Assembly (NCBI GenBank): GCA_036388295.1
Contig: DASVSC010000310.1
Location: 1 to 28,096 of the forward strand
Direction of reading: 5' to 3'
DNA: 28,096 nt
DNA from: RYN-431 sp036388295
GTDB lineage: Bacteria; Planctomycetota; Phycisphaerae; Tepidisphaerales; Tepidisphaeraceae
The notes under the pieces were generated by a model that saw only the letters and a list, made by a program, of their open reading frames with translations, had not been told where the DNA came from and did not search any database. Positions 7,491-15,451 of the stretch are shown here, one piece after another (within the stretch, counting starts at the first letter, position 1; each line of letters begins with the position of its first letter). A program made the position numbers and the translations under genes.

Positions 7491-10400
7491 TTATGCGTCG
7501 ACTTCGTCCATCTCCGCGATCAGCGCCGCCTGCGCGTCCGCCGTGGTGGGCGTCTGTTCCGCGACGGCTTCGCGGAAGAGTTTCTGCTGCTGTTCGAGGC
7601 GTTTCAGGCGTTTGTTGCCGTCGCCGAGGACGTCGACCGTGCCGCTGCCGAGCACGCGTTCGAGGTCTTCGATCAGGTCGATGCTGGGCTTCAAATTGTT
7701 CTCGCGGTCGAGCTGCATCGTGACCTTGCGACCGGCGTGGTCGGTCGTCTGGGCGTAGACGGGCGTGTTGCCCTTGTGTTGCTTGAACAAGGGTGTCACG
7801 CCCGCCAGCACGCCGCTGTCGTGCGTTCGTGCGTCGAGCTTCAGCACGACGTGCTTGGTCAACCGATTAATGGACTCGCTGACGGGGAAAACTTCATTGA
7901 CGATCAGGCAGGCGTTCTCGCGCTTGCGGTCGACCTTGGCGCGGACGAAGACGACGGTGTCAGTCTTCAGCAGGTCCGGGTATTTGGCCGTGATCTGCGC
8001 GTACACCTCGGCGAAGCACATGCCTTCGATTTTGCCGTCCAGGTCTTCGAACTCCAGGATGGCCCACTTCTGCCCGGCGCTGCGGCCGGTCTTGGCGACC
8101 TTGGTTTTGACGCTGCTGAGCATCGCGCCCATCACGATTTCGACGCCTTCGCTGGTCGTCATGCACTCTTTGGTGCTGGCGGTGGTGTACTTCTCGACCC
8201 ACCGCTGCTGCTGCGTGAGCGGGTGGCTGGTGATGTAGAAGCCGAGCAGCTCCTTTTCCATCTTCAGCAGGTCGGCCGGCTCGAAGTCGGGGATGTTCGG
8301 CAGGCTGACGTTCTGTGCCGAGGACGCCGACGCCGTGGCGGGGTCGGGCGCGCCGAACAGGCTGTTCTGGCCGGAGCGTTTGTCGTCTTGCTGGCGCTGG
8401 CCGGCTTCGTAGGCGGGTTCGAGGACGTTCAGGAGCGCGGCCCGGTTCGGGCTGACGGTGCTGAACGCGCCGCAGCGCATTAGCGCGTCGACCGTGCTTT
8501 TCTGCACCGAACGAGTGTCGACGCGTTCGCAGAAGTCGTAGATGTTCGCGAACGCGCCCTTTTTCACCCGCTCTTCGATGATGTTCTCGACGGCTTTCTC
8601 GCCGACGCCGCGCACGGCGCAGAGGCCGAAGCGGACGACGCTTTCCTTCTTCTTGTTTTTCCCACGGCCGGTTTCGATCGTAACGGGCGTGAAGACCTTG
8701 TCCGATACGTTCACGTCGGGCGGCAGCACGTTGATCTTCATCCGGCGGGCTTCGTCGATATATTCGACCATCTTGTCGGTTGAGCCCATTTCGTACGTCA
8801 GCAGGGCGGCCATGTATTCGACGGGGTGGTACGTCTTCAGGTAGCCGGTCTGGAAGGCGACGAAGGCATAGCGCGTGGAGTGTGACTTGTTGAAGCCGTA
8901 GCCGCCGAACTTCAGGATCAGGTCGAAGATTTCCTTCGCCTGGGCTTCGGTGATGCCCTTGGCCATGGACCCTTCGAGGAACTGCGGCTTGAACTTGGCG
9001 ATGACGTCGACCGTCTTTTTGCTGATGGCCTTAATCAGCTTGTACGCGTCGGCTAGGCCGATGCCGCCGAGCTGGTTGAAGATCTGCATGACCTGTTCCT
9101 GGTAGACCATGATGCCGTAGGTCTCGCTCAGGATGTTGTCCATGATCGGATGGACGCTCGGCACGGGCTCACGGCCGTGCTTGCGGTTGCAGTACGACGG
9201 GATCAGTTCCATTGGGCCGGGGCGGTACAGGGCGTTGGCGGCGATCAGGTCTTCGAGGCGGTCGGGGGCCATCTTCATCAGAAGGTCCTGCATGCCGCCG
9301 GATTCGAACTGGAACACGCCCTTGGTTTCGCCGCGGCCGAAGAGGCTGAGGACCTTCTGGTCGGTGATGTCGACTTTTTCGATATCGAACTCGATGCCCT
9401 TGTTGTGCTTGACCAACTCGACGCAGCGCGTGATGACGCTGAGCGTGCGCAGGCCGAGAAAGTCCATCTTCAAAAGGCCGCACTTTTCGGCGATCGGGCC
9501 TTCGTACTGGGTGAGGACGTTTTCTTCCTTGTCACGGCAGAGCGGGATGATGCCGTCCAGCGGTTGGTCGGCGATGATGACGCCGGCCGCATGCACGCCG
9601 GCGTTGCGGCAGAGTCCTTCCAGGCGCTTGGCGACGTCGATCACCTGCTTGATCTGCGGCTTCTCGTCGTACATGCGCTGCAGGTCGGGCACCTGCTTGA
9701 ACGCCTTGTCGAGCGTCATGCCGGGCGTGGGCGGGATGAGCTTGGTGAGCGCGTCGATCTCCGGCAACGGCACGCCCATCACCCGACCGACGTCCTTGCA
9801 CGCGGCTTTGGCCGCCAGCGTGCCGAACGTGACGATCTGCGCGACGTGGCCGTACTTCTTGCGCACGTATTCAATGACCTTCGGCCGGCCGTCTTGGCAG
9901 ATGTCGATATCGATATCGGGCATCTCATTACGGCTCGGGTCCATGAACCGTTCGAACAGCAGCGAATACTTCAGCGGGTCGACGTTACACAGGCCCAGCA
10001 AATAGCCGACCATGGTGCCGACGCCGCTGCCACGGGCGCCGACGGGGATGCCGTTGTCGCGGGCGTAGTTGCAGAAGTCCCAGACGATCAGGAAGTAGCT
10101 GGCGAAGCCCTTGGAGCAGATGATTTTCAGTTCGTAGTCGAGACGCGTGCGAACGGCGGCGTCGACGTCGCGCGTTCCGTAGCGCCAGTCCAATCCATCG
10201 TCACAGAGTTGGCGGAGGTAGCGCTCGTCGTCTTTCATTGCGGGGGCGGCGTCGTCTGTAGGGGCGACATATATGTCGCCCGTCGAAGGCCGATCACGCT
10301 CCGCGGGCGACATATATGTCGCCCCTACGAGTTTGTCCGCCGGCACCTTGTAAACCGGGGCGTAGCGTTTCGAAAAATCCAGATCCAGATTGCACATGTC

Positions 10401-11207
10401 GGCAATCCGCATCGTGTTTTCCATCGCCTGCGGAAAGCCTTGCAGGGCCGTCTTCATCTCCGCCGGGCTCTTCAGGTAGAGCTGCGACGGGTACTTCATT
10501 CGGTTTTCGTCGGTAATCAGCCGGCCGGTGCTGATGCAGCAGAGGCAGTCGTGCGCGTGGTGGTCCTCGGCCGTCAGGAAGTGCACGTCATTCGTGCCGA
10601 CCAGACCGACGCCCATTTTGTTCGCCAGTTCCGCCAGTTCCGGGTTGACCGCGTCCTGCTCCTTGATGTGCTTCTGGACTTCGATGAAGAAGCGGTCGGG
10701 CCCGAAGATGTCGAGGTACGTCTCGGCAATCTCCTTCGCCTGGGCCATCTTGCGGCCCTTCATGAAGTTGGTGGCCACTTCGCCGCCCAGGCAGCTGCTG
10801 GTGGCGACAATGCCGGCGCTGAACTCCTTCAGCACTTCCTTGTCGATGCGCGGCTTGTAGTAAAACCCTTCGCGGTAGCTCAGCGACGACAGCTTGAGCA
10901 GGTTCTGATACCCCTCGCGGTTGGTCGCCAGCAGCAGCAGGTGATAGGCGGATTCGCCGTCGATCTGCACACGGTCGAGGCGGCTTTTGGGGGCTATGTA
11001 CGCTTCGAGCCCGATGATCGGCTTAATCCCGCCCGCCCGGCAGGCGTTGTAGAACTCGATCGCCCCGTACATGCAGCCGTGGTCGCTGATCGCCAGGGCG
11101 TTCATGCCGAGCTTTTTCGTCTGGGCGACCAGGTCCGGAATGCGGCAGGCCCCGTCCAGCATGGAATAATGGGTATGGACGTGCAGATGAACGAAAGAGT
11201 CGGCCAT
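7491..11207 (-). CDS. dnaE: DNA polymerase III subunit alpha (with in-frame repeat insert)
   Basis: The replicative polymerase, 1238 aa. An N-terminal PHP domain (HLHVHTHYSMLDGACRI, then SDHGCMYG and TNDVHFL) keeps its metal-binding histidines. The palm carries PDIDIDIC (about residue 429) and MDFLGL (about 580) with the three catalytic Asp. Fingers, the HhH region and an OB fold (about 1020-1110; MGAMLSSVKTKVAKTGRSAG) follow. There is no N-terminal exonuclease as in PolC. Residues about 294-317 (VGATYMSPAERD then RPSTGDIYVAPT) are encoded by a complete copy of the family-B palindromic repeat, in the linker between PHP and palm, without breaking the frame. The ATG at 11207 matches the family N-terminus. 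The gene stands alone, divergent from the toxin-antitoxin pair. Confidence 0.97.
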   Translation of the reverse strand: MADSFVHLHVHTHYSMLDGACRIPDLVAQTKKLGMNALAISDHGCMYGAIEFYNACRAGGIKPIIGLEAYIAPKSRLDRVQIDGESAYHLLLLATNREGYQNLLKLSSLSYREGFYYKPRIDKEVLKEFSAGIVATSSCLGGEVATNFMKGRKMAQAKEIAETYLDIFGPDRFFIEVQKHIKEQDAVNPELAELANKMGVGLVGTNDVHFLTAEDHHAHDCLCCISTGRLITDENRMKYPSQLYLKSPAEMKTALQGFPQAMENTMRIADMCNLDLDFSKRYAPVYKVPADKLVGATYMSPAERDRPSTGDIYVAPTDDAAPAMKDDERYLRQLCDDGLDWRYGTRDVDAAVRTRLDYELKIICSKGFASYFLIVWDFCNYARDNGIPVGARGSGVGTMVGYLLGLCNVDPLKYSLLFERFMDPSRNEMPDIDIDICQDGRPKVIEYVRKKYGHVAQIVTFGTLAAKAACKDVGRVMGVPLPEIDALTKLIPPTPGMTLDKAFKQVPDLQRMYDEKPQIKQVIDVAKRLEGLCRNAGVHAAGVIIADQPLDGIIPLCRDKEENVLTQYEGPIAEKCGLLKMDFLGLRTLSVITRCVELVKHNKGIEFDIEKVDITDQKVLSLFGRGETKGVFQFESGGMQDLLMKMAPDRLEDLIAANALYRPGPMELIPSYCNRKHGREPVPSVHPIMDNILSETYGIMVYQEQVMQIFNQLGGIGLADAYKLIKAISKKTVDVIAKFKPQFLEGSMAKGITEAQAKEIFDLILKFGGYGFNKSHSTRYAFVAFQTGYLKTYHPVEYMAALLTYEMGSTDKMVEYIDEARRMKINVLPPDVNVSDKVFTPVTIETGRGKNKKKESVVRFGLCAVRGVGEKAVENIIEERVKKGAFANIYDFCERVDTRSVQKSTVDALMRCGAFSTVSPNRAALLNVLEPAYEAGQRQQDDKRSGQNSLFGAPDPATASASSAQNVSLPNIPDFEPADLLKMEKELLGFYITSHPLTQQQRWVEKYTTASTKECMTTSEGVEIVMGAMLSSVKTKVAKTGRSAGQKWAILEFEDLDGKIEGMCFAEVYAQITAKYPDLLKTDTVVFVRAKVDRKRENACLIVNEVFPVSESINRLTKHVVLKLDARTHDSGVLAGVTPLFKQHKGNTPVYAQTTDHAGRKVTMQLDRENNLKPSIDLIEDLERVLGSGTVDVLGDGNKRLKRLEQQQKLFREAVAEQTPTTADAQAALIAEMDEVDA
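10258..10328. repeat. Family-B palindromic element inside dnaE
   Basis: This 71-bp element has perfect 25-bp inverted arms (10258-10282 and 10304-10328) around a 21-bp centre. Each arm contains the 20-bp perfect palindrome GGGCGACATATATGTCGCCC. Read in the dnaE frame it is open. The other two frames of that strand hit stops (TAG at the very start; TGA in the centre). The intergenic relative is at 7361-7434. Confidence 0.92.
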
Positions 11208-11314
11208 ATTGTCTCAAAGGTAAGACGCCCGGGCGGGGCGTCCAAGGCACTGTTACATTCTAGTCAGGCTGTCCCCATGTTATACTTTGGTTCGGCACAA
11301 TCCGGTGGCAAACG

Positions 11315-11569
11315 ATGACAAAAACCATTCGAGCGGTGTTCGACGGGAAGGCGTTCGTGCCACATGACGCGAACAATGTTCCGATGGGGGCAGAGGTTAC
11401 GTTCGACATCGAAGTGCCGCCTCCGGACGAGGACACCAGAACGGCCGGCGAGCGGTTGCGGGACGCTGTTGCCGGGAGCATCACATGGGAAGAAGGCGAG
11501 GCGTGGCTCCAGCAAGTCTACGCCGACCGGCGGACCAGCATGGACGATCCTGACCGGACGCTGGAATGA
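11315..11569 (+). CDS. Antitoxin, AF2212-like family (VapB partner)
   Basis: An 84-aa protein starting MTKTIRAVFDGKAFVPHD, followed by VPMGAEVTFDIEVPPPDED. This N-terminal half fits the AF2212-like (DUF104) antitoxin pattern, a small beta fold with a charged, flexible C-terminus that would occupy the toxin active site. Its TGA overlaps the ATG of the PIN-domain gene (ATGA at 11566), the classical arrangement of a type II toxin-antitoxin operon. Such antitoxins usually bind their own promoter; a TATACT-like -10 is visible at 11281-11286, but no convincing -35 was found. It lies between the divergent polymerase genes dnaE and polX. Confidence 0.8.
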   Translation: MTKTIRAVFDGKAFVPHDANNVPMGAEVTFDIEVPPPDEDTRTAGERLRDAVAGSITWEEGEAWLQQVYADRRTSMDDPDRTLE

Positions 11570-11949
11570 CGGCACTCTTGGACACAAGCTTTGCCATTGA
11601 GGCACTGCGCGATAATCCGAAAGCGTACGCTGCCATTGCCGGCGATCACACGCTGTACATCAGCGTCCATGTGCTGGCAGAACTCTTGGCCGGTATCGGT
11701 CCGCAGACACCTGACAAAATGCACCAAGCCCTTCGACGCTTCCGATCACGGGTAAACATCATGCTTCCCACGGTGCGGACCGCCGAGGTGTATGCTGACA
11801 TTCGACGCGAGTCGCTCCGCACGGGTCAGAAGTTGCCGCAGAACGACACATGGATTGCGGCGACCGCAGTCGAACACGACCAGACTCTGATCAGCTTCGA
11901 TGCGCACTTCGACCGCATCAAAGGCCTGCGTCACGTGCTGGTGAAGTGA
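11566..11949 (+). CDS. vapC: PIN-domain ribonuclease toxin (VapC-like)
   Basis: A 127-aa PIN nuclease. The four acidic positions are recognisable: Asp6 in LLDTSFAIEAL, Glu in AELLAGI, Asp in NDTWIAATA and Asp in ISFDAHFD. Family members cleave specific RNAs (tRNA or rRNA) and are held inactive by the cognate antitoxin, here the overlapping upstream gene. The length is standard and no catalytic residue is missing, so it should be active. It ends 12 nt before polX on the same strand, so read-through into polX is possible. Confidence 0.88.
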   Translation: MTALLDTSFAIEALRDNPKAYAAIAGDHTLYISVHVLAELLAGIGPQTPDKMHQALRRFRSRVNIMLPTVRTAEVYADIRRESLRTGQKLPQNDTWIAATAVEHDQTLISFDAHFDRIKGLRHVLVK

Positions 11950-11961
11950 TATGGTTAGGCC

Positions 11962-13737
11962 ATGAGCCTCAACCACGACCTCGAACAACTCTTCAAGACC
12001 GCCGCCGCCGTGATGGAAATCAAGGGCGAGGCGGTGTTTAAGGCCATCGCGTTCACCAAGGTCGCCCGCCTGCTGGGCGACAGCACGATCGACATTAAAG
12101 CCGCCGTCGAAGACGGGTCAGTCGCCGACATCGAAGGCGTCGGCAAATCCAGTCGCAAGATCATCGAAGACTTCGTCCGCACCGGCCGCAGCCCGGACAT
12201 CGATGAATTGGCCAGCAGCATTCCGGTCGGCCTGATCCCGTTGATGAACGTGCCGGGCCTGGGGCCTAAGACGATCAAGCTGCTCTGGAAAGAGCGGGGC
12301 ATTACGGGCATGGGCGAATTGATCGCCGCCATCGACGCGGGGAAGCTGGAAGGCCTGCCGGGGATGGGGGAGAAGAAGATCAAATCGATCCGCGAAGGGA
12401 TCGATCTGCTGCAATCGAGCAAGGGGCGCATTGGCCTGGTCGATGCAATGCCGATCGCGCAGCGGCTGGCTGACGAAGTGCGGGCGCTCCCGGGCGTGAA
12501 GCACGCCGACGTGGCGGGCAGCCTGCGGCGGTGGCGCGAAACGATCGGCGACGTCGACATCGTCGCCGCCGTCGGTCCTAAAGCCGACACCAGCGCCGTC
12601 ACGCACGCGTTCGTGACGCTGCCGCTGGTGGAAAAGATTCTCGGCGAAGGGCCGACCAAGGCCAGCGTGCTAGTTGAAGGCGGGCTGCAGGTCGATTTGC
12701 GCATCATCCCCGAGCTGCACTACGGCGCGGCCTTGCAGTATTTCACCGGCTCGAAGGACCACAACAAAAAGGTCCGCGGCATCGCGCTCGACAAGGGGAT
12801 GACGCTGAACGAATGGGGCCTGTACGACCACGCCGCACACGAGAAGGCCGAGAAGCAGACCGGCCAGCCGCCGGTGCTGAAGCCGATCGCCAGTAAGACC
12901 GAGGCCGACGTTTATAAAGCGCTTGGCTTGGCGTACGTCGAGCCGGAATTGCGTGAAGACCGCGGCGAAGTGGAACAGGCCGGGCGCGGCGAACTGCCGG
13001 AGTTGATCACCCTCGATGACCTGCGCGGCGACCTGCACACCCACACGACCGCCAGCGACGGCGAGCACACCATCGAAGCAATGGCCAAGGCGGCCAAGGC
13101 GCTCGGCTACGCCTATCTCGCCATCACCGACCACAGCCGCAGCCAGACGATCGCCAACGGCTTAACGGCCGAGCGGCTGCTCAAGCACGTGGCGGCGATT
13201 CGCAAAGTGGCCGAGAAAATAAAGGGAATCACGCTGCTGGCCGGCAGCGAGGTGGACATCCTGGTGGACGGCCGACTGGATTACGAAGAGAGCGTGCTGC
13301 GCGAACTCGACTTCGTGGTGGCGTCGCCGCACGTGTCGCTGAAGCAGGACACCGACAAAGCGACCGACCGCATCCTGCGCGCGATCGACACGCCGTGCGT
13401 GAACGTCATCGGCCACCCCACCGGCCGGCTGATCAACGCGCGGGCGGGGCTGCCGCTGGACATCACGAAGGTGATCGAGCGCGCGGTCGCGGCCAACGTC
13501 GCGCTGGAGATCAACAGCGGCTGGCCGCGCCTGGATTTAAATGACGTGAATGCCCGAGCGGCCCTCGCGGCGGGCGCGAAGTTGTCGATCAACACCGACG
13601 CGCACAGCACGAATGGATTGAACCAACGCGCCGTGCTCGGCGTCAGCGTCGCGCGGCGCGCGGGCGCGACGGCAGGCAGCGTCATCAACACCTTCACCGT
13701 CGCGGGCCTGGAAAAGTTCATCGCACTGAAGCGGTGA
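11962..13737 (+). CDS. polX: DNA polymerase/3'-5' exonuclease PolX (pol beta fold plus PHP)
   Basis: A family X DNA repair polymerase of 591 aa. The N-terminal 8-kDa-like domain and several helix-hairpin-helix motifs (IEGVGKSSRKI, VPGLGPKTIK, LPGMGEKKIK) are followed by the pol beta nucleotidyltransferase motif GSLRRWRETIGDVDIV, with the paired catalytic Asp (DVD), and VDLRII carrying the third. A C-terminal PHP domain begins near residue 354 (DLHTHTTASDGEHT; ITDHSRS; LAGSEVDIL; INTDAH) and supplies the Mn-dependent exonuclease or phosphoesterase activity known for bacterial PolX. The function is gap filling in base-excision or end repair. The ATG is 12 nt after vapC. All key residues look intact. 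Confidence 0.95.
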   Translation: MSLNHDLEQLFKTAAAVMEIKGEAVFKAIAFTKVARLLGDSTIDIKAAVEDGSVADIEGVGKSSRKIIEDFVRTGRSPDIDELASSIPVGLIPLMNVPGLGPKTIKLLWKERGITGMGELIAAIDAGKLEGLPGMGEKKIKSIREGIDLLQSSKGRIGLVDAMPIAQRLADEVRALPGVKHADVAGSLRRWRETIGDVDIVAAVGPKADTSAVTHAFVTLPLVEKILGEGPTKASVLVEGGLQVDLRIIPELHYGAALQYFTGSKDHNKKVRGIALDKGMTLNEWGLYDHAAHEKAEKQTGQPPVLKPIASKTEADVYKALGLAYVEPELREDRGEVEQAGRGELPELITLDDLRGDLHTHTTASDGEHTIEAMAKAAKALGYAYLAITDHSRSQTIANGLTAERLLKHVAAIRKVAEKIKGITLLAGSEVDILVDGRLDYEESVLRELDFVVASPHVSLKQDTDKATDRILRAIDTPCVNVIGHPTGRLINARAGLPLDITKVIERAVAANVALEINSGWPRLDLNDVNARAALAAGAKLSINTDAHSTNGLNQRAVLGVSVARRAGATAGSVINTFTVAGLEKFIALKR

Positions 13738-13754
13738 ATCGGACGCCCGATTCG

Positions 13755-13852
13755 AGCCGCGGGCGTAAACCCGCGCGAAAACGCCTGAAAAGCAGAGCGA
13801 TTTCGGTTCGTTCGCGACACCGCAATGCTCGCGCGGGTTGACACCCGCGGCT
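13755..13852. repeat. Inverted repeat, family F, downstream of polX
   Basis: AGCCGCGGGCGTAAACCCGC at 13755 is mirrored by the reverse complement at 13829-13852, with two mismatches over 24 bp. Each arm is also a small GCGGG/CCCGC hairpin. About 50 nt lies between. It sits 18 nt beyond the polX stop. It may stabilise the transcript end, or it may be a dispersed repeat; no other copy was seen in the window. Confidence 0.7.
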
Positions 13853-13915
13853 TAAAACCGAATCGCTTCACGACTGAATGGGAAGGATAACGTCGCCGCC
13901 CGATGCGATCGGCGC

Positions 13916-13952
13916 AAACAAAAAGGCCGGAAGGGAGCCACCACTTCCGGCC
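13916..13952 (-). terminator. Intrinsic terminator downstream of galU
   Basis: On the minus strand GGCCGGAAG pairs with CTTCCGGCC over a 10-nt loop and is followed by TTTTTGTTT. It lies about 145 nt beyond the galU stop codon. On the plus strand no T-run follows, so it is oriented for the galU operon. The remaining sequence of the 13738-14098 gap shows nothing clear. Confidence 0.75.
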
Positions 13953-14098
13953 TGCAAAAAATCTCGCTGCCAAGAATCTATCAAGCGTATTGAATCAGTC
14001 AACACGAAGTTGTGTTCACAACACCATTGCGACGAAAATTTTTCGCGCGACGTGTTCGAAAAGTTATCGGCCAGCACGTCGCGCGAAGTTGAACGCGA

Positions 14099-14959
14099 TC
14101 ATTTCATCAGTTCATCGAGCAGCGGCGCGATCTGTTTCCACGTCGCTTCGTCGCGCCGCGCGTAGATCAGGTTCGTCTTCAGCCAGTCGATCGGGTTGCC
14201 GATGTCGTGGCGCTTTGCCTTCAGCACGACGCCATGGATCGGGCCGCTCTGCAGTTGAAGTTTGATGGCGTCGGTGAGCTGGATCTCGCCGCCTTTGCCG
14301 GGCGACGTGCGTTCGATGCACGCGAAGATGTCGGGCGTCAGCACGTATCGCGCGGCGATCGCGAGGTTCGACGGGGCGGCCTCCCGCTTCGGCTTTTCGA
14401 CGAGCGTGTCGATGCGGATGGTGGACGCATCCAACATCGTGCCGCCGACGATGCCGTAGCGTTCGACTTTGTCGGGAGCGACTTCTTCCAGGCCTATGAC
14501 CGTGGTGCCGAACTTCGCGTGGGCGGCGATCAATTGCTCGGCCGGCGAGGGCGTGCCGCTGAAAATGGTGTCGCCGAGCAGGCAGAGGAAGGCGTTGTCG
14601 CCGACGTGCTGCCTGGCCTGATAGACCGCGTCGCCGAGCCCGCGCTGCTCGGCCTGGCGGACGGTGTGGACGCGGGCTTTTCTTGCCAGTTCGGTGAGCG
14701 AAGCGATCAACGCCTCCTTGCCGCCGGCCTTCAGGCGGGCTTCGAGTTCCGGGTGCCGGTCGAAGTGGTCTTCGACCGCCTTCTTGTCGCGCGACACGAC
14801 CATCAGCACGTCCCCCGCGCCCGCGGCGACGGCCTCTTCGACCACGTACTGCACCGTGGGCTTATCCAGAACCGGCAGCATCTCTTTGGGAATCGCCTTG
14901 GCGGCGGGGAGCATACGGGTACCGAAGCCGGCGGCGGGGATGACGGATTTGGTAATCAT
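14099..14959 (-). CDS. galU: UTP-glucose-1-phosphate uridylyltransferase
   Basis: Makes UDP-glucose from UTP and glucose-1-phosphate in the cytosol. The 286-aa product begins ITKSVIPAAGFGTRMLPAAK, the nucleotide-binding loop, then KEMLPVLDKPTVQYVVEEAV, and contains LLGDTIF with the metal-binding Asp, GLEEV, LVEKP and GGEIQLTDAI, all standard GalU motifs. The open frame extends upstream to 15286, but that extension overlaps the next gene and is not GalU-like, so the ATG at 14959 is chosen. It is the last gene of a minus-strand group with the glucuronokinase-like gene; the GxxExxY element separates them. In this context a broader sugar-1-phosphate specificity (for example glucuronate-1-P) is possible but not shown. 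Confidence 0.95.
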   Translation of the reverse strand: MITKSVIPAAGFGTRMLPAAKAIPKEMLPVLDKPTVQYVVEEAVAAGAGDVLMVVSRDKKAVEDHFDRHPELEARLKAGGKEALIASLTELARKARVHTVRQAEQRGLGDAVYQARQHVGDNAFLCLLGDTIFSGTPSPAEQLIAAHAKFGTTVIGLEEVAPDKVERYGIVGGTMLDASTIRIDTLVEKPKREAAPSNLAIAARYVLTPDIFACIERTSPGKGGEIQLTDAIKLQLQSGPIHGVVLKAKRHDIGNPIDWLKTNLIYARRDEATWKQIAPLLDELMK

Positions 14960-14974
14960 GAGCGTGTTGCGGGA

Positions 14975-15444
14975 GAAGTCTAAACACGAAGGCGCGAAGG
15001 CACGAAGAGCTAGTTGACGATGCGAGTGATCCCATCGCGGATGAGGATGGAATTGAAGTTGACGAGAAAGCCGAGGCGCAGGTTGCTCAGGCGGAGGTAT
15101 GTGATGAGCTGTGTCTTGAAAATCGGGTCCATGTGACGGACGGCTTTGATTTCTATGATGATCTGACCTTCGACGACCAAATCGAGCCGTAGCGCGTCGT
15201 CTAAGCGACGGCCGCGGTAGGTGATGGGTAAGACTATCTGACGTGTGACATTCAAACCGCGCGAAGCCAGCTCCCACGCCAAGCACGTTTCATAGACCGA
15301 TTCAAGCAAACCCGCGCGCAGTTCATTGTGGACCGTGAAAATGCAGTCCACGACCACCTCTGCCAGCTTTTCCATTTCCGGACTCAGCGGCGATTGGATC
15401 GTAAGGGCCATCTTCGTGCCTTCGTATCTTCGTGGTTAATCTTC
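14975..15444. mobile_element. GxxExxY gene bounded by inverted repeats
   Basis: Inverted arms at 14975-15008 and 15411-15444 share 28 of 34 positions; the conserved core is CGAAGGCACGAAGA next to the gene and CACGAAG outside. The left arm ends one base before the stop codon of the enclosed gene, and the right arm includes its start codon. The arms consist of ACGAAGGC-type units. Together they form one unit of 470 bp sitting between the kinase and galU genes. No target duplication could be defined. Confidence 0.7.
15010..15411 (-). CDS. GxxExxY protein (PDDEXK-like small protein)
   Basis: A 133-aa protein with the hallmark G-L-L-E-S-V-Y (GxxExxY) motif after VVDCIFTVHNELRAG, then CLAWELASRGL, LDLVVEGQIIIEIKAV and LITYLRLSNLRLGFLVNFNS. 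The D-x-V...I-E-I-K arrangement is the PDDEXK nuclease-like core noted for this family (Pfam PF13366). The biochemical role is unknown; the genes are widespread in Planctomycetota-like and many other genomes, often as isolated copies in repeats. The ATG at 15411 lies within the right repeat arm. It interrupts the galU-kinase gene pair and is unrelated to their pathway. Confidence 0.88.
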   Translation of the reverse strand: MALTIQSPLSPEMEKLAEVVVDCIFTVHNELRAGLLESVYETCLAWELASRGLNVTRQIVLPITYRGRRLDDALRLDLVVEGQIIIEIKAVRHMDPIFKTQLITYLRLSNLRLGFLVNFNSILIRDGITRIVN

Positions 15445-15451
15445 GACTCCA

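Noticed and set aside
11220..11240. GC-rich near-palindrome (GACGCCC...GGCGTC) upstream of dnaE
   Set aside because: Short and imperfect; it may be chance in GC-rich DNA.
9150..11318. A 722-codon open frame on the plus strand opposite dnaE
   Set aside because: It is the mirror of a conserved, GC-rich gene; its composition follows the dnaE codons and it shows no domain. It also spans the repeat.
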